Numbered from the stretch's first letter, positions 8,519 to 14,676 are shown. The stretch: 14,734 nt of DNA from JANXQG01 sp037147235 (GCA_037147235.1 JBAWVO010000162.1:1-14734); one strand, 5' to 3'. Numbers and translations: made by a program. The notes: a model not told the origin generated them from the sequence alone.

Positions 8519-8580
8519 GTAGGGTGGGGAGAGTGAAACCCCACAATTATTCGCGTTCCGCACCCTGAACCGGAAGAGCC
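8519..8580 (+). repeat. Truncated copy of the 13396-13540 MITE-like element
   Basis: The segment begins GTAGGGTGGGGAGAGTGAAA, the same as the left arm at 13421. It then jumps straight to CCCACAATTATTCGCGTTCC and ends AACCGGAAGAGCC, matching the right end of the full element with a few differences. The whole central hairpin and the left terminus are missing. It lies between the divergent sulfotransferase and phosphofructokinase genes. Confidence 0.75.
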
Positions 8581-8615
8581 CCTTTATTGCCGCCGGCCAG
8601 ACAGGCGAAGACCAA

Positions 8616-8644
8616 TTGGTTTTCGCCATGAATTATGGTATCTT
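8616..8644 (+). promoter_or_regulatory. Weak candidate promoter for phosphofructokinase
   Basis: TTGGTT (8616-8621) and TATCTT (8639-8644) are separated by 17 bp, matching 3 of 6 and 4 of 6 consensus positions. Its position would put the transcript start after the first in-frame ATG (8635), favouring the ATG at 8692. It could be chance. Confidence 0.28.
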
Positions 8645-8691
8645 GCCTAATAGACGTGCCAATATCCCCCCCGCTGAGAATCGCCAGAACC

Positions 8692-10017
8692 ATGGATTCC
8701 GAATTGACGCCCCAGGATTTTACCGTACCCACGCTCGGCCCTGCGACATTCCGATCACCCTTGGGACTTTCCACCGTTGTGGGCGACGGCCTGGGTGATT
8801 TTGTTCCCCATGGAGCCAGGGTACTCTACCAGGTTGAAACCGAACCCGGCCGAACCCTTCGCACCGACCTGATGATGGAAAGGGCTGGCCCGCGAGAAAT
8901 GATTTTCTTTGAGCCTAGCCAGTGCAAGGCGGCGATTGTCACCTGCGGCGGGCTTTGCCCCGGCTTGAACAATGTCATCCGCTCGATCTTCCTTCAACTC
9001 CACCATCGCTACGGCGTTCCAACCGTGTTGGGCATTCGCTACGGCTACCAGGGTCTCAATCCGGCCAAGGGTCCGCCGCCGCTATTGCTGACGCCCGAAT
9101 ACGTGGAGCGAATTCACAATCAGGGCGGTACGGTATTGCGTTCTTCGCGTGGGCCAGAAGATCCCGCGGTGATCGTCGATTACCTCCAGAGCCAAGGCAT
9201 CAACCTGCTTTTCTGCATCGGCGGCGACGGCACGCAGCGCGGCACACATGCCATTGCCATGGAAGTCCATCGCCGTGGTGCGGCAATCGCCGTGGTGGGC
9301 ATTCCCAAGACGATCGACAATGATCTACCGTTCGTGTGGCGATCGTTCGGCTATGGCACCGCGTTGGAAAAGGCCCGCGAGGCGATCAACTGCGCCCACA
9401 CCGAAGCCCGCGGTGCCCTCAACGGCATCGGCCTGGTGCAGCTCATGGGCCGTAACGCCGGCTTCATCGCCGCCGGCGCGGCTTTGGCCAGCCAGGAGGC
9501 AAACTTCGTACTTATCCCTGAGGTCCGTTTTCCACTGGAAGGGCCGGGCGGTTTCCTCGACGCCTTACAGAAACGGATCGTGGCGAGGCAACATGCCGTG
9601 ATCGTCGTTGCTGAAGGGGCCGGGCAGCACTTATTCGCCAGCGAGAGCAGCGAATGCGACGCATCGGGCAATCGCAAACTCCAGGACATCGGTGTGTTGT
9701 TGCGTGAAAAGATCTCGCGCTACTTCAAGGCAGCCGGCATTGCCATCAACATGAAGTACATTGACCCAAGTTACATCATCCGCAGCGTACCCGCCAATTC
9801 CGACGACGCCCTGCTCTGCGACGCCATGGCCCGACATGCGGTACATGCCGCCATGGCCGGCAAGACCGACCTGCTCATTGGTTTGGAACATGGCCAGTTC
9901 CTGCACATCCCAATTAGCACAGCGGTTGCACAGAAGAAGCATCTTTCGCCCGAGAGCGAGTTCTGGCTGCGAGTGATCGAGTCGACCGGCCAGCCGGCTT
10001 GGGAAGCGGGTGAATAG
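8692..10017 (+). CDS. pfkA: ATP-dependent 6-phosphofructokinase, plant/TP0108 type
   Basis: This enzyme phosphorylates fructose 6-phosphate to fructose 1,6-bisphosphate in cytoplasmic glycolysis. The protein is 441 residues from this start, the size usual for the TP0108/plant-like clade and larger than the roughly 320 of E. coli PfkA. The glycine-rich loop TCGGLCPGLNNVIRS is present. The donor site GGDGT has G180 where PPi enzymes carry Asp, pointing to ATP. PKTIDND has K206, with the catalytic-base Asp D209 and D211. MGRNAGFIA follows as the sugar-phosphate loop. Gly in the first motif with Lys in the second is the combination of plant-type ATP enzymes. A longer frame from the ATG at 8635 adds 19 residues unlike the family; neither start has a clear ribosome site. 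ATP specificity is inferred from one residue. It stands at the head of a same-strand run that includes a PIN gene and larC. Confidence 0.9.
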   Translation: MDSELTPQDFTVPTLGPATFRSPLGLSTVVGDGLGDFVPHGARVLYQVETEPGRTLRTDLMMERAGPREMIFFEPSQCKAAIVTCGGLCPGLNNVIRSIFLQLHHRYGVPTVLGIRYGYQGLNPAKGPPPLLLTPEYVERIHNQGGTVLRSSRGPEDPAVIVDYLQSQGINLLFCIGGDGTQRGTHAIAMEVHRRGAAIAVVGIPKTIDNDLPFVWRSFGYGTALEKAREAINCAHTEARGALNGIGLVQLMGRNAGFIAAGAALASQEANFVLIPEVRFPLEGPGGFLDALQKRIVARQHAVIVVAEGAGQHLFASESSECDASGNRKLQDIGVLLREKISRYFKAAGIAINMKYIDPSYIIRSVPANSDDALLCDAMARHAVHAAMAGKTDLLIGLEHGQFLHIPISTAVAQKKHLSPESEFWLRVIESTGQPAWEAGE

Positions 10018-10071
10018 GACGATTTGGCCCCGTTGCTTGCGACGGGAGCATTTAACGGGGAGACTCGCATT

Positions 10072-10557
10072 TTGCCTACGCTTTACATTGAGACATCGAT
10101 CGTTAGCTATCTTCGTCAATCTCCAAGTCCCTATGTGGTCACGGCGGCTCGTCAAATTCTCACTCATCAGTGGTGGAACAATGAAAGAGACAAGTACGAA
10201 CTAGTGACTTCGCAGTACGTCCTCGATGAAGCAGCGGACGGCGATCTGATGCTTGCCGCTGACCGATTGCAGTCGTTGGACGGAATTTCGTTGCTCCCCT
10301 TGGATGCTGAAATTGGTTTTATTGCCGACGAAATCATGTCCAGGGCGATACTTCCGCCGAAAGCGTTAATCGATGCATTCCACATTGCCATGGTTGCCCA
10401 CCATAGAATACAATATCTATTGACTTGGAACTGCAAGCACATTGCGAATGCGACAATCCTACCCCGAATTCATTCAGTCCTGGCAGAATTTGGGTTGCCA
10501 ATCCCGATCATTTGTACCCCGGAAGAAATGGTGGATGATGGTTCAGAAGAAATCTAG
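10072..10557 (+). CDS. PIN-domain nuclease, VapC-like toxin
   Basis: This is a 161-residue predicted RNase of the PIN superfamily. The acidic metal-site residues appear in order: E7 in LYIETSIVSYL (many VapCs have Asp here), E53 in SQYVLDEA, D101 in LIDAFHIAMVA, and N120 in LLTWN. There is no ATG. The TTG at 10072 is chosen because GGGGAGA (10057-10063) sits 8 bases before it and the protein then begins MPTLYIETS, the common start of this subgroup. An earlier TTG at 10024 would add 16 unrelated residues. The stretch is AT-richer than its neighbours: 26 of 60 bases are G or C at 10381-10440, against 43 of 60 at 9421-9480 in the phosphofructokinase gene. This suggests later acquisition. It overlaps the next small gene by 23 bp, as toxin-antitoxin pairs often do. 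Confidence 0.8.
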   Translation: MPTLYIETSIVSYLRQSPSPYVVTAARQILTHQWWNNERDKYELVTSQYVLDEAADGDLMLAADRLQSLDGISLLPLDAEIGFIADEIMSRAILPPKALIDAFHIAMVAHHRIQYLLTWNCKHIANATILPRIHSVLAEFGLPIPIICTPEEMVDDGSEEI

Positions 10558-10741
10558 TGCTGATACGACGATCGAAGACATTCATCGAACCCGTCAACGC
10601 ATCGCAGAAAAATTTGGCGGCAATATCTCCGCAATTCTCGACGATGCTCGCAAGCGACAAGAGGCCTCTGGGCGAGCCGTTTGGCACGGAGCGGCATCGA
10701 ATGAAGCGAAGCAGTCAAACGACGTACGCCTTGAGACCTAG
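10535..10741 (+). CDS. Small protein, candidate antitoxin partner of the PIN gene
   Basis: This gene encodes 68 residues with a charged helical middle, IEDIHRTRQRIAEKFGGN followed by ISAILDDARKRQEASG, and a polar tail. Small proteins of this build (a helix with xxRxxIAxxFxxD, then a short amphipathic helix with RRQxxSG) are found beside PIN genes in planctomycetes and cyanobacteria. This is from memory and not checked. The start ATG at 10535 (or 10538) lies inside the end of the PIN gene, with GGAAG at 10521-10525 as ribosome site, giving a 23-bp overlap and translational coupling. The order toxin-then-antitoxin is opposite to most VapBC loci. No DNA-binding domain is obvious. The frame is open further upstream to 10442, but that part overlaps PIN coding and is unlikely to be translated. 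Confidence 0.6.
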   Translation: MMVQKKSSADTTIEDIHRTRQRIAEKFGGNISAILDDARKRQEASGRAVWHGAASNEAKQSNDVRLET

Positions 10742-10761
10742 GCAATAATTTGGGCATCACC

Positions 10762-11961
10762 ATGCGTATTGCTTACCTTGATTGTTCCAGCGGCATCAGC
10801 GGAGATATGACCCTCGGCGCGATGGTCGATGCGGGCGTTCCGTTGGATCAGCTCAATGAGGCCATCGGCTCGCTCGGCCTGCCTTGCGTAAATCTGATCG
10901 CCCAAGAGGTTAAGAAACATGGCTTCCGCGCGACCCAGGTCACGGTGCAACATGAGCCGGAAGACAAGCACCGGCATCTGCACCAGATCGAGGCCATGAT
11001 TCACGGAAGCCGGCTCACACCTAGTCAGAAAGAGACCGCACAACGGATCTTTCGGCGGCTGGCCGAGGTCGAGGCCAAGGTGCATGGCACCACCGTTGAG
11101 AAGGTCCACTTCCACGAAGTCGGCGCGGTCGATTCGATTGCCGATATCGTTGGTGCCGCCGTCGGCTGGGATCTGCTCGGCGCGGAGCGTTTGATCGTAT
11201 CGCCCATTCCCACCGGCACGGGCCGAATCACCATCGCCCACGGAGAATGCAACCTTCCCGCGCCGGCTACGGCGGAACTGCTCCGCGGCATTCCGTTGGT
11301 TGCCTCCGATGTCCATGCCGAACTGACCACCCCCACCGGCGCGGCGATCGTGGCCACGCTGGCCCAGGGCTTTGGTCCCCTGCCATCGATGACCCTCGAG
11401 AAAATCGGCTACGGCGCCGGCCAGCGCGATCTGCCTCAGCAGGCCAACGTCCTCCGGCTCTTGATCGGTGAAACAACCGATGTGGCCCATGCCGGCGATA
11501 CCACCTGGGTACTGGAAACCAATCTCGACGACACCACGGGCGAGATGATCGGCCATTGTATCACGCTGCTTTGGAACGCCGGGGCCTTGGACGTTTACAC
11601 AACGGCCATCCAGATGAAGAAGAACCGGCCGGGCGCAAAACTCTCGATCCTCTGTCACGCGGAAAAGATTGTCGCGATGGAAGCGATCGTTTTCCGCGAG
11701 ACGGGCACCTTGGGCATTCGTCGCTGGTCAACCGCGCGCCATGTGCTGCCGCGCGAGATCCGTCAAGTGGCAACCGCTTGGGGGCCGGTTGACGGCAAGG
11801 TTGGTCGATTGGAGGATGGCTCGGTCCATTTTGCGCCGGAGTACGAATCGTGCCGACGGCTCGCAGCAGAGCACCAGTTGCCCCTTCGCGAGGTGTACCG
11901 AGCGGCTCAACAGGCATTCGCAGGACAGAAACAGGGCAATTTGCGAGACTTTGGTAACTAA
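10762..11961 (+). CDS. larC: LarC, nickel-pincer cofactor nickel-insertion enzyme
   Basis: LarC is the CTP-dependent cyclometallase that inserts nickel into the pyridinium bisthiocarboxylate mononucleotide, the last step in making the nickel-pincer cofactor of LarA (lactate racemase and relatives). The protein starts MRIAYLDCSSGISGDM, the family hallmark. It has the VHFHEVGAVDSIADIVGA motif (H116, H118, E119), then PTPTGAAIVATLA-like and MKKNRPGAKLSILC segments. The length of 399 residues is that of the fused full protein; there is no internal frameshift such as splits larC in lactobacilli. The ATG at 10762 is preferred over the TTG four codons earlier; the ribosome site is weak. It follows the antitoxin-like gene by 20 bp, so it may depend on read-through from that unit. 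No larA, larB or larE is in the window. Confidence 0.93.
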   Translation: MRIAYLDCSSGISGDMTLGAMVDAGVPLDQLNEAIGSLGLPCVNLIAQEVKKHGFRATQVTVQHEPEDKHRHLHQIEAMIHGSRLTPSQKETAQRIFRRLAEVEAKVHGTTVEKVHFHEVGAVDSIADIVGAAVGWDLLGAERLIVSPIPTGTGRITIAHGECNLPAPATAELLRGIPLVASDVHAELTTPTGAAIVATLAQGFGPLPSMTLEKIGYGAGQRDLPQQANVLRLLIGETTDVAHAGDTTWVLETNLDDTTGEMIGHCITLLWNAGALDVYTTAIQMKKNRPGAKLSILCHAEKIVAMEAIVFRETGTLGIRRWSTARHVLPREIRQVATAWGPVDGKVGRLEDGSVHFAPEYESCRRLAAEHQLPLREVYRAAQQAFAGQKQGNLRDFGN

Positions 11962-11975
11962 GGGGCTTTGTTAGG

Positions 11976-12006
11976 CGGCTCGAAAGAGGTGTTCGCCGGT
12001 TTTTTT
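11976..12006 (+). terminator. Probable intrinsic terminator after larC
   Basis: A stem of CGG and CGAA (11976-11984, with a 2-nt CT bulge) pairs with TTCGCCG (11992-11998) around the loop AGAGGTG. After one further G (11999) comes a run of seven T (12000-12006). It begins 15 bp after the larC stop. The stem is modest, but the T-run is the longest in this intergenic region. Confidence 0.5.
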
Positions 12007-12047
12007 CCGAGAAAAACCCATTGCAGTGGTAGACGTACGCCTGACTG

Positions 12048-12076
12048 TTGATAGAATCTTGGTCAGAGTCTATTCG
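12048..12076 (+). promoter_or_regulatory. Candidate promoter for the small secreted protein
   Basis: TTGATA (12048-12053, 5 of 6) is followed by a 17-bp spacer and TATTCG (12071-12076, 3 of 6). A transcript from near 12083 would have a leader of about 160 nt containing the palindrome at 12144-12164. The -10 is weak. Confidence 0.35.
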
Positions 12077-12143
12077 GAAACCCTGGAGAATGGTGTATCT
12101 CGATACGTGCCAGGAACCGGTTTCGGGGTAGGTACTCAGTTTG

Positions 12144-12164
12144 GGTCTGGAATGGTTCCAGACC
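12144..12164. promoter_or_regulatory. Perfect palindrome in the leader of the small secreted gene
   Basis: GGTCTGGAA and TTCCAGACC are perfect 9-bp arms around a TGG centre. It may be a regulator operator or an RNA hairpin. It ends 81 bp before the ATG of the secreted protein and is not followed by a T-run, so it is unlikely to be a terminator. The rest of 12077-12245 shows nothing recognisable. Confidence 0.5.
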
Positions 12165-12245
12165 ATCGCAGCAAAAGGAGATGCGGAATTAAATGCGTTT
12201 CCGACCTGCGATTTTGTTCATCCCAATTATTGGAAGGACTAAGAA

Positions 12246-12482
12246 ATGCGGAAAAGTTTTCTCATGGCCTTGGTGGCCATCATGCTGATGTCTCAGTTGG
12301 CACACGCTCGTATGTTTGACCGGTTGCGCGCTCGTCGTCCAACGACGAAGTCGACGGTTGCTGCAACCGCCGATGGTTCCGGTAAGGCAACTCCGGCACC
12401 GACGACTTCGTCGCCGGCACCTGCCCCGCCCAAGCCAGCCGCCGCCCCGGCAACGGACGCTGTGCCACCGCCGCCTAAGTAG
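12246..12482 (+). CDS. Small secreted Ala/Pro-rich protein
   Basis: This encodes a 78-residue protein of unknown function. The first 21 residues form a clear signal peptide: MRK, then a hydrophobic core with LMALVAIMLM, then a cleavage site after AHA. The mature part begins RMFDRLRARRP, strongly basic, followed by a low-complexity tail rich in Ala, Pro and Thr that ends VPPPPK. GGAAGGA (12232-12238) lies 7 bases before the ATG, a good ribosome site. This together with the signal peptide is the main evidence that it is real. It sits alone between the larC terminator and a repeat cluster. The basic patch and Pro-rich tail would suit binding to a surface or wall component, but that is a guess. 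Similar small secreted proteins are frequent in planctomycetes (memory only). Confidence 0.75.
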   Translation: MRKSFLMALVAIMLMSQLAHARMFDRLRARRPTTKSTVAATADGSGKATPAPTTSSPAPAPPKPAAAPATDAVPPPPK

Positions 12483-12484
12483 TT

Positions 12485-12500
12485 TCTGCTGAAAAGCAGA
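12485..12500. repeat. Hairpin TCTGCT-GAAA-AGCAGA
   Basis: A perfect 6-bp stem with a GAAA tetraloop lies 2 bp after the secreted-protein stop. Its place fits a transcript end or stability hairpin, but no T-run follows. It directly abuts the repeat cluster. Confidence 0.5.
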
Positions 12501-12668
12501 TGGGACGAGTGAAACGGGCCCCTTGTTGTGGTCGGTCTCCGACCGAGCCACGCCGCCGACCGAAGGTCTCCAATTAACCGGGAGACCTTCGGTCCGACGT
12601 TTCGGCGGGGTCAGGAGACCTCGCCGAACTCGTGAAACGAGCCTCGCTGCGCTCGTCCCACCCTACGC
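12501..12668. repeat. Compound palindromic repeat cluster, nested hairpins
   Basis: The outer arms are TGGGACGAGTGAAACG (12501-12516) and CGCTGCGCTCGTCCCA (12645-12660). They pair with the same TGAAACG/CGCAGCG asymmetry seen in the 13421-13504 element, so they belong to one family. Nested inside are three further hairpins. One is GGTCGG-TCT-CCGACC (12530-12544). Another is a perfect 14-bp stem GACCGAAGGTCTCC (12558-12571) with its complement at 12581-12594. The third is a 12-bp stem with one mismatch (12601-12612 with 12617-12628). The right end CCCACCCTAC continues to about 12666. No coding signal is seen. It looks like repeats inserted within a repeat. Confidence 0.7.
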
Positions 12669-12758
12669 TTGCCATTGACCATTTTCGCAACAACAACCAA
12701 GTAGTTTGAGCGTTGATTAAGCCGTGCAAGTATCGTTTTCGCAAGAGCGTGCGAGGGT

Positions 12759-13358
12759 ATGAATTTCACTGACCCAAGCACGCTTTCTTTGATTTTGCTT
12801 GCAAGTGCTGCCGCATTTCTCTTGATTCGCACGCGTGGCAAGCTCGCCCGTCAGCGGCAGCAATGGGCACGGGAAGGAACCGAAGCCTGCGATTACGGCA
12901 CGGTGCGGAAGGCGGCTTCGTCGCCTCCCGGCTGGGTGCCCGACGATTTGGCTCCGTGGGAAGTTGAAATGCACGCGACGGCCCGACAGCTCTCGGCTCA
13001 ATTGGACGCAAAGCTGAGCCTATTGCAATCGCTGGTTGTCGAGGCCGACCGCGCGGCGGCGCGGTTGGAGGATGCCTTGGACCGCGCGCATCCGACCTTG
13101 CCGCCCGGTAGTCAGGCTGAATCGTTGCGGCCGATGGCAGGACACGAACGCGATATCCGGCATGAGATTGAAGCCGTGGTTGCGGAGTCGAGTCTTTCGT
13201 CGACCGAGGGCGAGCCGCGAGCAACCGATCGTGCCCGCCGCCGCGAGGAGGTCTATCGGCTGGCCGACTACGGCTTTGGCACTGCGGAGATCGCGCGTCG
13301 CGTCGGCAGCCCCGTGGGGGAGGTGGAGCTTATCCTGAGCCTGCGAGATTCCAAGTAG
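12759..13358 (+). CDS. Membrane-anchored coiled-coil protein with C-terminal HTH-like domain
   Basis: This encodes 199 residues with no enzyme motif. An N-terminal membrane segment (TLSLILLASAAAFLLI, about residues 8-23) is followed by a basic stretch. A long polar helical region comes next (about 75-115; LSAQLDAKLSLLQSLVVEAD), likely a coiled coil, then a disordered link. A C-terminal segment of about 35 residues reads YRLADYGFGTAEIARRVG and then a GEVELILSL ending. That last part resembles the small helix-turn-helix module of DUF2802/DUF6115-type proteins, which have the same order of anchor, coiled coil and HTH and often sit near flagellar genes; here no such genes are near. The ATG at 12759 has GAGGG almost touching it, so the ribosome site is poor, and translation may use an upstream AGAG. 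It converges on the M28 gene. The gene is probably real; function unknown. Confidence 0.72.
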   Translation: MNFTDPSTLSLILLASAAAFLLIRTRGKLARQRQQWAREGTEACDYGTVRKAASSPPGWVPDDLAPWEVEMHATARQLSAQLDAKLSLLQSLVVEADRAAARLEDALDRAHPTLPPGSQAESLRPMAGHERDIRHEIEAVVAESSLSSTEGEPRATDRARRREEVYRLADYGFGTAEIARRVGSPVGEVELILSLRDSK

Positions 13359-13395
13359 CAAGAATGCTCGATAGGTAGTTCATTTTGCAATTTTC

Positions 13396-13540
13396 GGCTC
13401 TTCCGGTTTTATGTGCAGAAGTAGGGTGGGGAGAGTGAAACGAGCCCCACCAAAAGTGGACTGCAACAGAATTGGTGGGGCTCGCTGCGCTCTCCCCACC
13501 CTACAATTATTCGCGTTCCGCGCCTAGAACCGCAAGAGCC
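13396..13540. mobile_element. MITE-like element with GGCTCTT ends and central long hairpin
   Basis: The left end GGCTCTTCCGGTT (13396-13408) and right end AACCGCAAGAGCC (13528-13540) are inverted repeats with one mismatch. Inside is a hairpin with 33-bp arms (13421-13453 and 13472-13504, three mismatches) and an 18-nt loop. There is no coding capacity. GGCTCTT ends resemble those of ISL3-family insertion sequences (established for the family), suggesting mobilisation in trans. The bases beside it do not form a clear 8-bp target duplication, so the insertion is either old or not of that type. It fills the gap between two converging genes and could end transcription from both sides. Confidence 0.65.
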
Positions 13541-13544
13541 AAAT

Positions 13545-14594
13545 TCATTGCCCTCGCAGCCATTCCTGCAATACCCAGCCGACTTTCGCTAGGCTGAGTG
13601 CTGAACAATGCTCGGGCGTGTCGTCTTGGGTGTGCCAGTATTTGTAGTCAAAATCGATCAGATCGCAGGCCGGAATCTTGGCGACATCATGCAGCGCGAG
13701 GTGATCATCGCGAATTGCATCGAGTCTCGGTCGAGCGACAAACTCTTGCACACCCAGTCGCGCGGCCGTCGCCCAAATCTCGTTGACCAACGGCCGGCTG
13801 TCGTCCCATGTCACGCTATTAAGCTCTTGGGGCAAATGCAGTTCGGTGCCGCCGACCATGTCCAACAGCACGGCATAACGATAACGGAATGCCGGCGGAT
13901 GCTTCACATATTCGCTGGCAAAGTGCTCTGAACCCAAGAAATACTTGCCGTCTGCCGCAAAAATGAATTCCTCGCTGTCGAAGAAAACGAAATCGACGCC
14001 CACCTTGGGCGGATGTTGAGCCAACTCGTTGCCCAGTTCCATGAGAATGACCACGCCACTGCCGCTGTCGTTGGCCCCCACGAATCGGCCGCGGCGATTC
14101 GTAGGGTCGCGAAGCGGAAACGGCAGTGTGTCGTAGTGGCTGCAAAACATGATCCGCTCTCGATTCTCGGGATTGAATCGCACGATCATATTGGCCATCG
14201 GCACATCGCGGCCGATCATCTGCTCATCAGGCCCGTTGAGCGGATAGGGGGCCGTGAACCGCTGGAACTCGACCTTTACCCCAAGCTTCTCAAAATGTTC
14301 GGTCAGGAACTTCTGCTGTGCCGTCATCGCCTCGGACCCGCTGCAACGCGGCCCGAGGTCGCAAAGCTGTTTCAAGTAGCCGTACGCTCGAGCACCGTTG
14401 AAGGGGATGTTCTTCAACTGAGAGTCGGAAGCCAGCAGCCTGCCGTCAAAGAAGATGATTGCCAAGGCCGCCAGCAGAAACCCGCTGACGGTGACCGCTC
14501 CCCAGAGAAGGAGCGTCTTGCCCATGAGCTTTTTACGAGGCTCGGGGGAATTGGTTGACGAAACGGGTTTTGCGCGTCGGTGATCTTTACTCAT
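13545..14594 (-). CDS. Membrane-anchored M28-family metalloenzyme, glutaminyl-peptide cyclotransferase-like
   Basis: This is a 349-residue zinc enzyme of the M28/glutaminyl cyclase group, predicted to act outside the inner membrane. A basic N-terminus is followed by one membrane segment (about residues 27-48, LLLWGAVTVSGFLLAALAII), then the catalytic domain. Motifs in order are CSHYDT (H153), GANDSGSGVV (D176, zinc ligand), FFDSEEF (E208-E209, catalytic Glu and zinc ligand), LLDMVGG (D245) and WHTQDDT (H321, zinc ligand). Spacing and wording follow animal glutaminyl cyclases (D159, E201-E202, D248, H330 in human) more than ordinary aminopeptidases. It may therefore cyclise N-terminal Gln to pyroglutamate; a peptidase role is the alternative. 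The ATG at 14594 is chosen over a TTG at 14645, which would start in repeat sequence; no strong ribosome site is seen. The gene's 3' end adjoins the MITE-like element by 4 bp. Confidence 0.85.
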   Translation of the reverse strand: MSKDHRRAKPVSSTNSPEPRKKLMGKTLLLWGAVTVSGFLLAALAIIFFDGRLLASDSQLKNIPFNGARAYGYLKQLCDLGPRCSGSEAMTAQQKFLTEHFEKLGVKVEFQRFTAPYPLNGPDEQMIGRDVPMANMIVRFNPENRERIMFCSHYDTLPFPLRDPTNRRGRFVGANDSGSGVVILMELGNELAQHPPKVGVDFVFFDSEEFIFAADGKYFLGSEHFASEYVKHPPAFRYRYAVLLDMVGGTELHLPQELNSVTWDDSRPLVNEIWATAARLGVQEFVARPRLDAIRDDHLALHDVAKIPACDLIDFDYKYWHTQDDTPEHCSALSLAKVGWVLQEWLRGQ

Positions 14595-14644
14595 ATAATT
14601 GATTTTACTCGTTTGCTCCCAATCATGGAAGAAAGAATATCTCA

Positions 14645-14676
14645 ACAGAAAAATGGGGGGACAGAAAAATGGGGGG
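14645..14676. repeat. Tandem 16-bp repeat
   Basis: The unit ACAGAAAAATGGGGGG occurs twice, perfectly and head to tail, with two more G after it (a run of eight G). It lies about 50 bp upstream of the M28 start. From memory, GGGGACAG-type repeats accompany REP/RAYT (IS200-like) elements, which would lie beyond the window; nothing here confirms that. Confidence 0.6.

Larger units (their letters stand above)
8295..8691. other. Divergent intergenic region
   Basis: This is about 400 bp without a credible gene. It contains the sulfotransferase promoter, two repeat fragments (8402-8465 and 8519-8580) and a weak candidate promoter for the phosphofructokinase. Open frames crossing it on both strands translate repeat sequence and are not accepted. 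Confidence 0.7.

Noticed and set aside
8295..8546. 84-codon N-terminal extension of the sulfotransferase
   Set aside because: It would translate repeat DNA and the promoter; the family and the promoter position fit the ATG at 8294.
8635..8691. Longer phosphofructokinase start
   Set aside because: The 19 extra residues do not resemble the family, and the only candidate promoter overlaps this ATG. Not excluded fully.
10762..11961. Possible programmed frameshift in larC as in lactobacilli
   Set aside because: One continuous 399-codon frame covers the whole protein, so no frameshift is needed.
12026..12319. 97-codon open frame upstream of and across the secreted-protein gene
   Set aside because: It has no ribosome site or domain and crosses the palindrome and the signal-peptide coding region in another frame.
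12189..12551. Minus-strand open frame over the secreted-protein gene
   Set aside because: Its Arg/Cys-rich product is typical of a shadow of Ala/Pro-rich coding; the plus frame has a signal peptide and ribosome site.
12501..12668. CRISPR array or structured RNA gene
   Set aside because: The hairpins differ from each other and there are no equal spacers; the arms match dispersed repeats elsewhere in the window.
13381..13548. 8-bp target-site duplication around the MITE-like element
   Set aside because: The flanks CAATTTTC and AAATTCAT agree at only four of eight positions.
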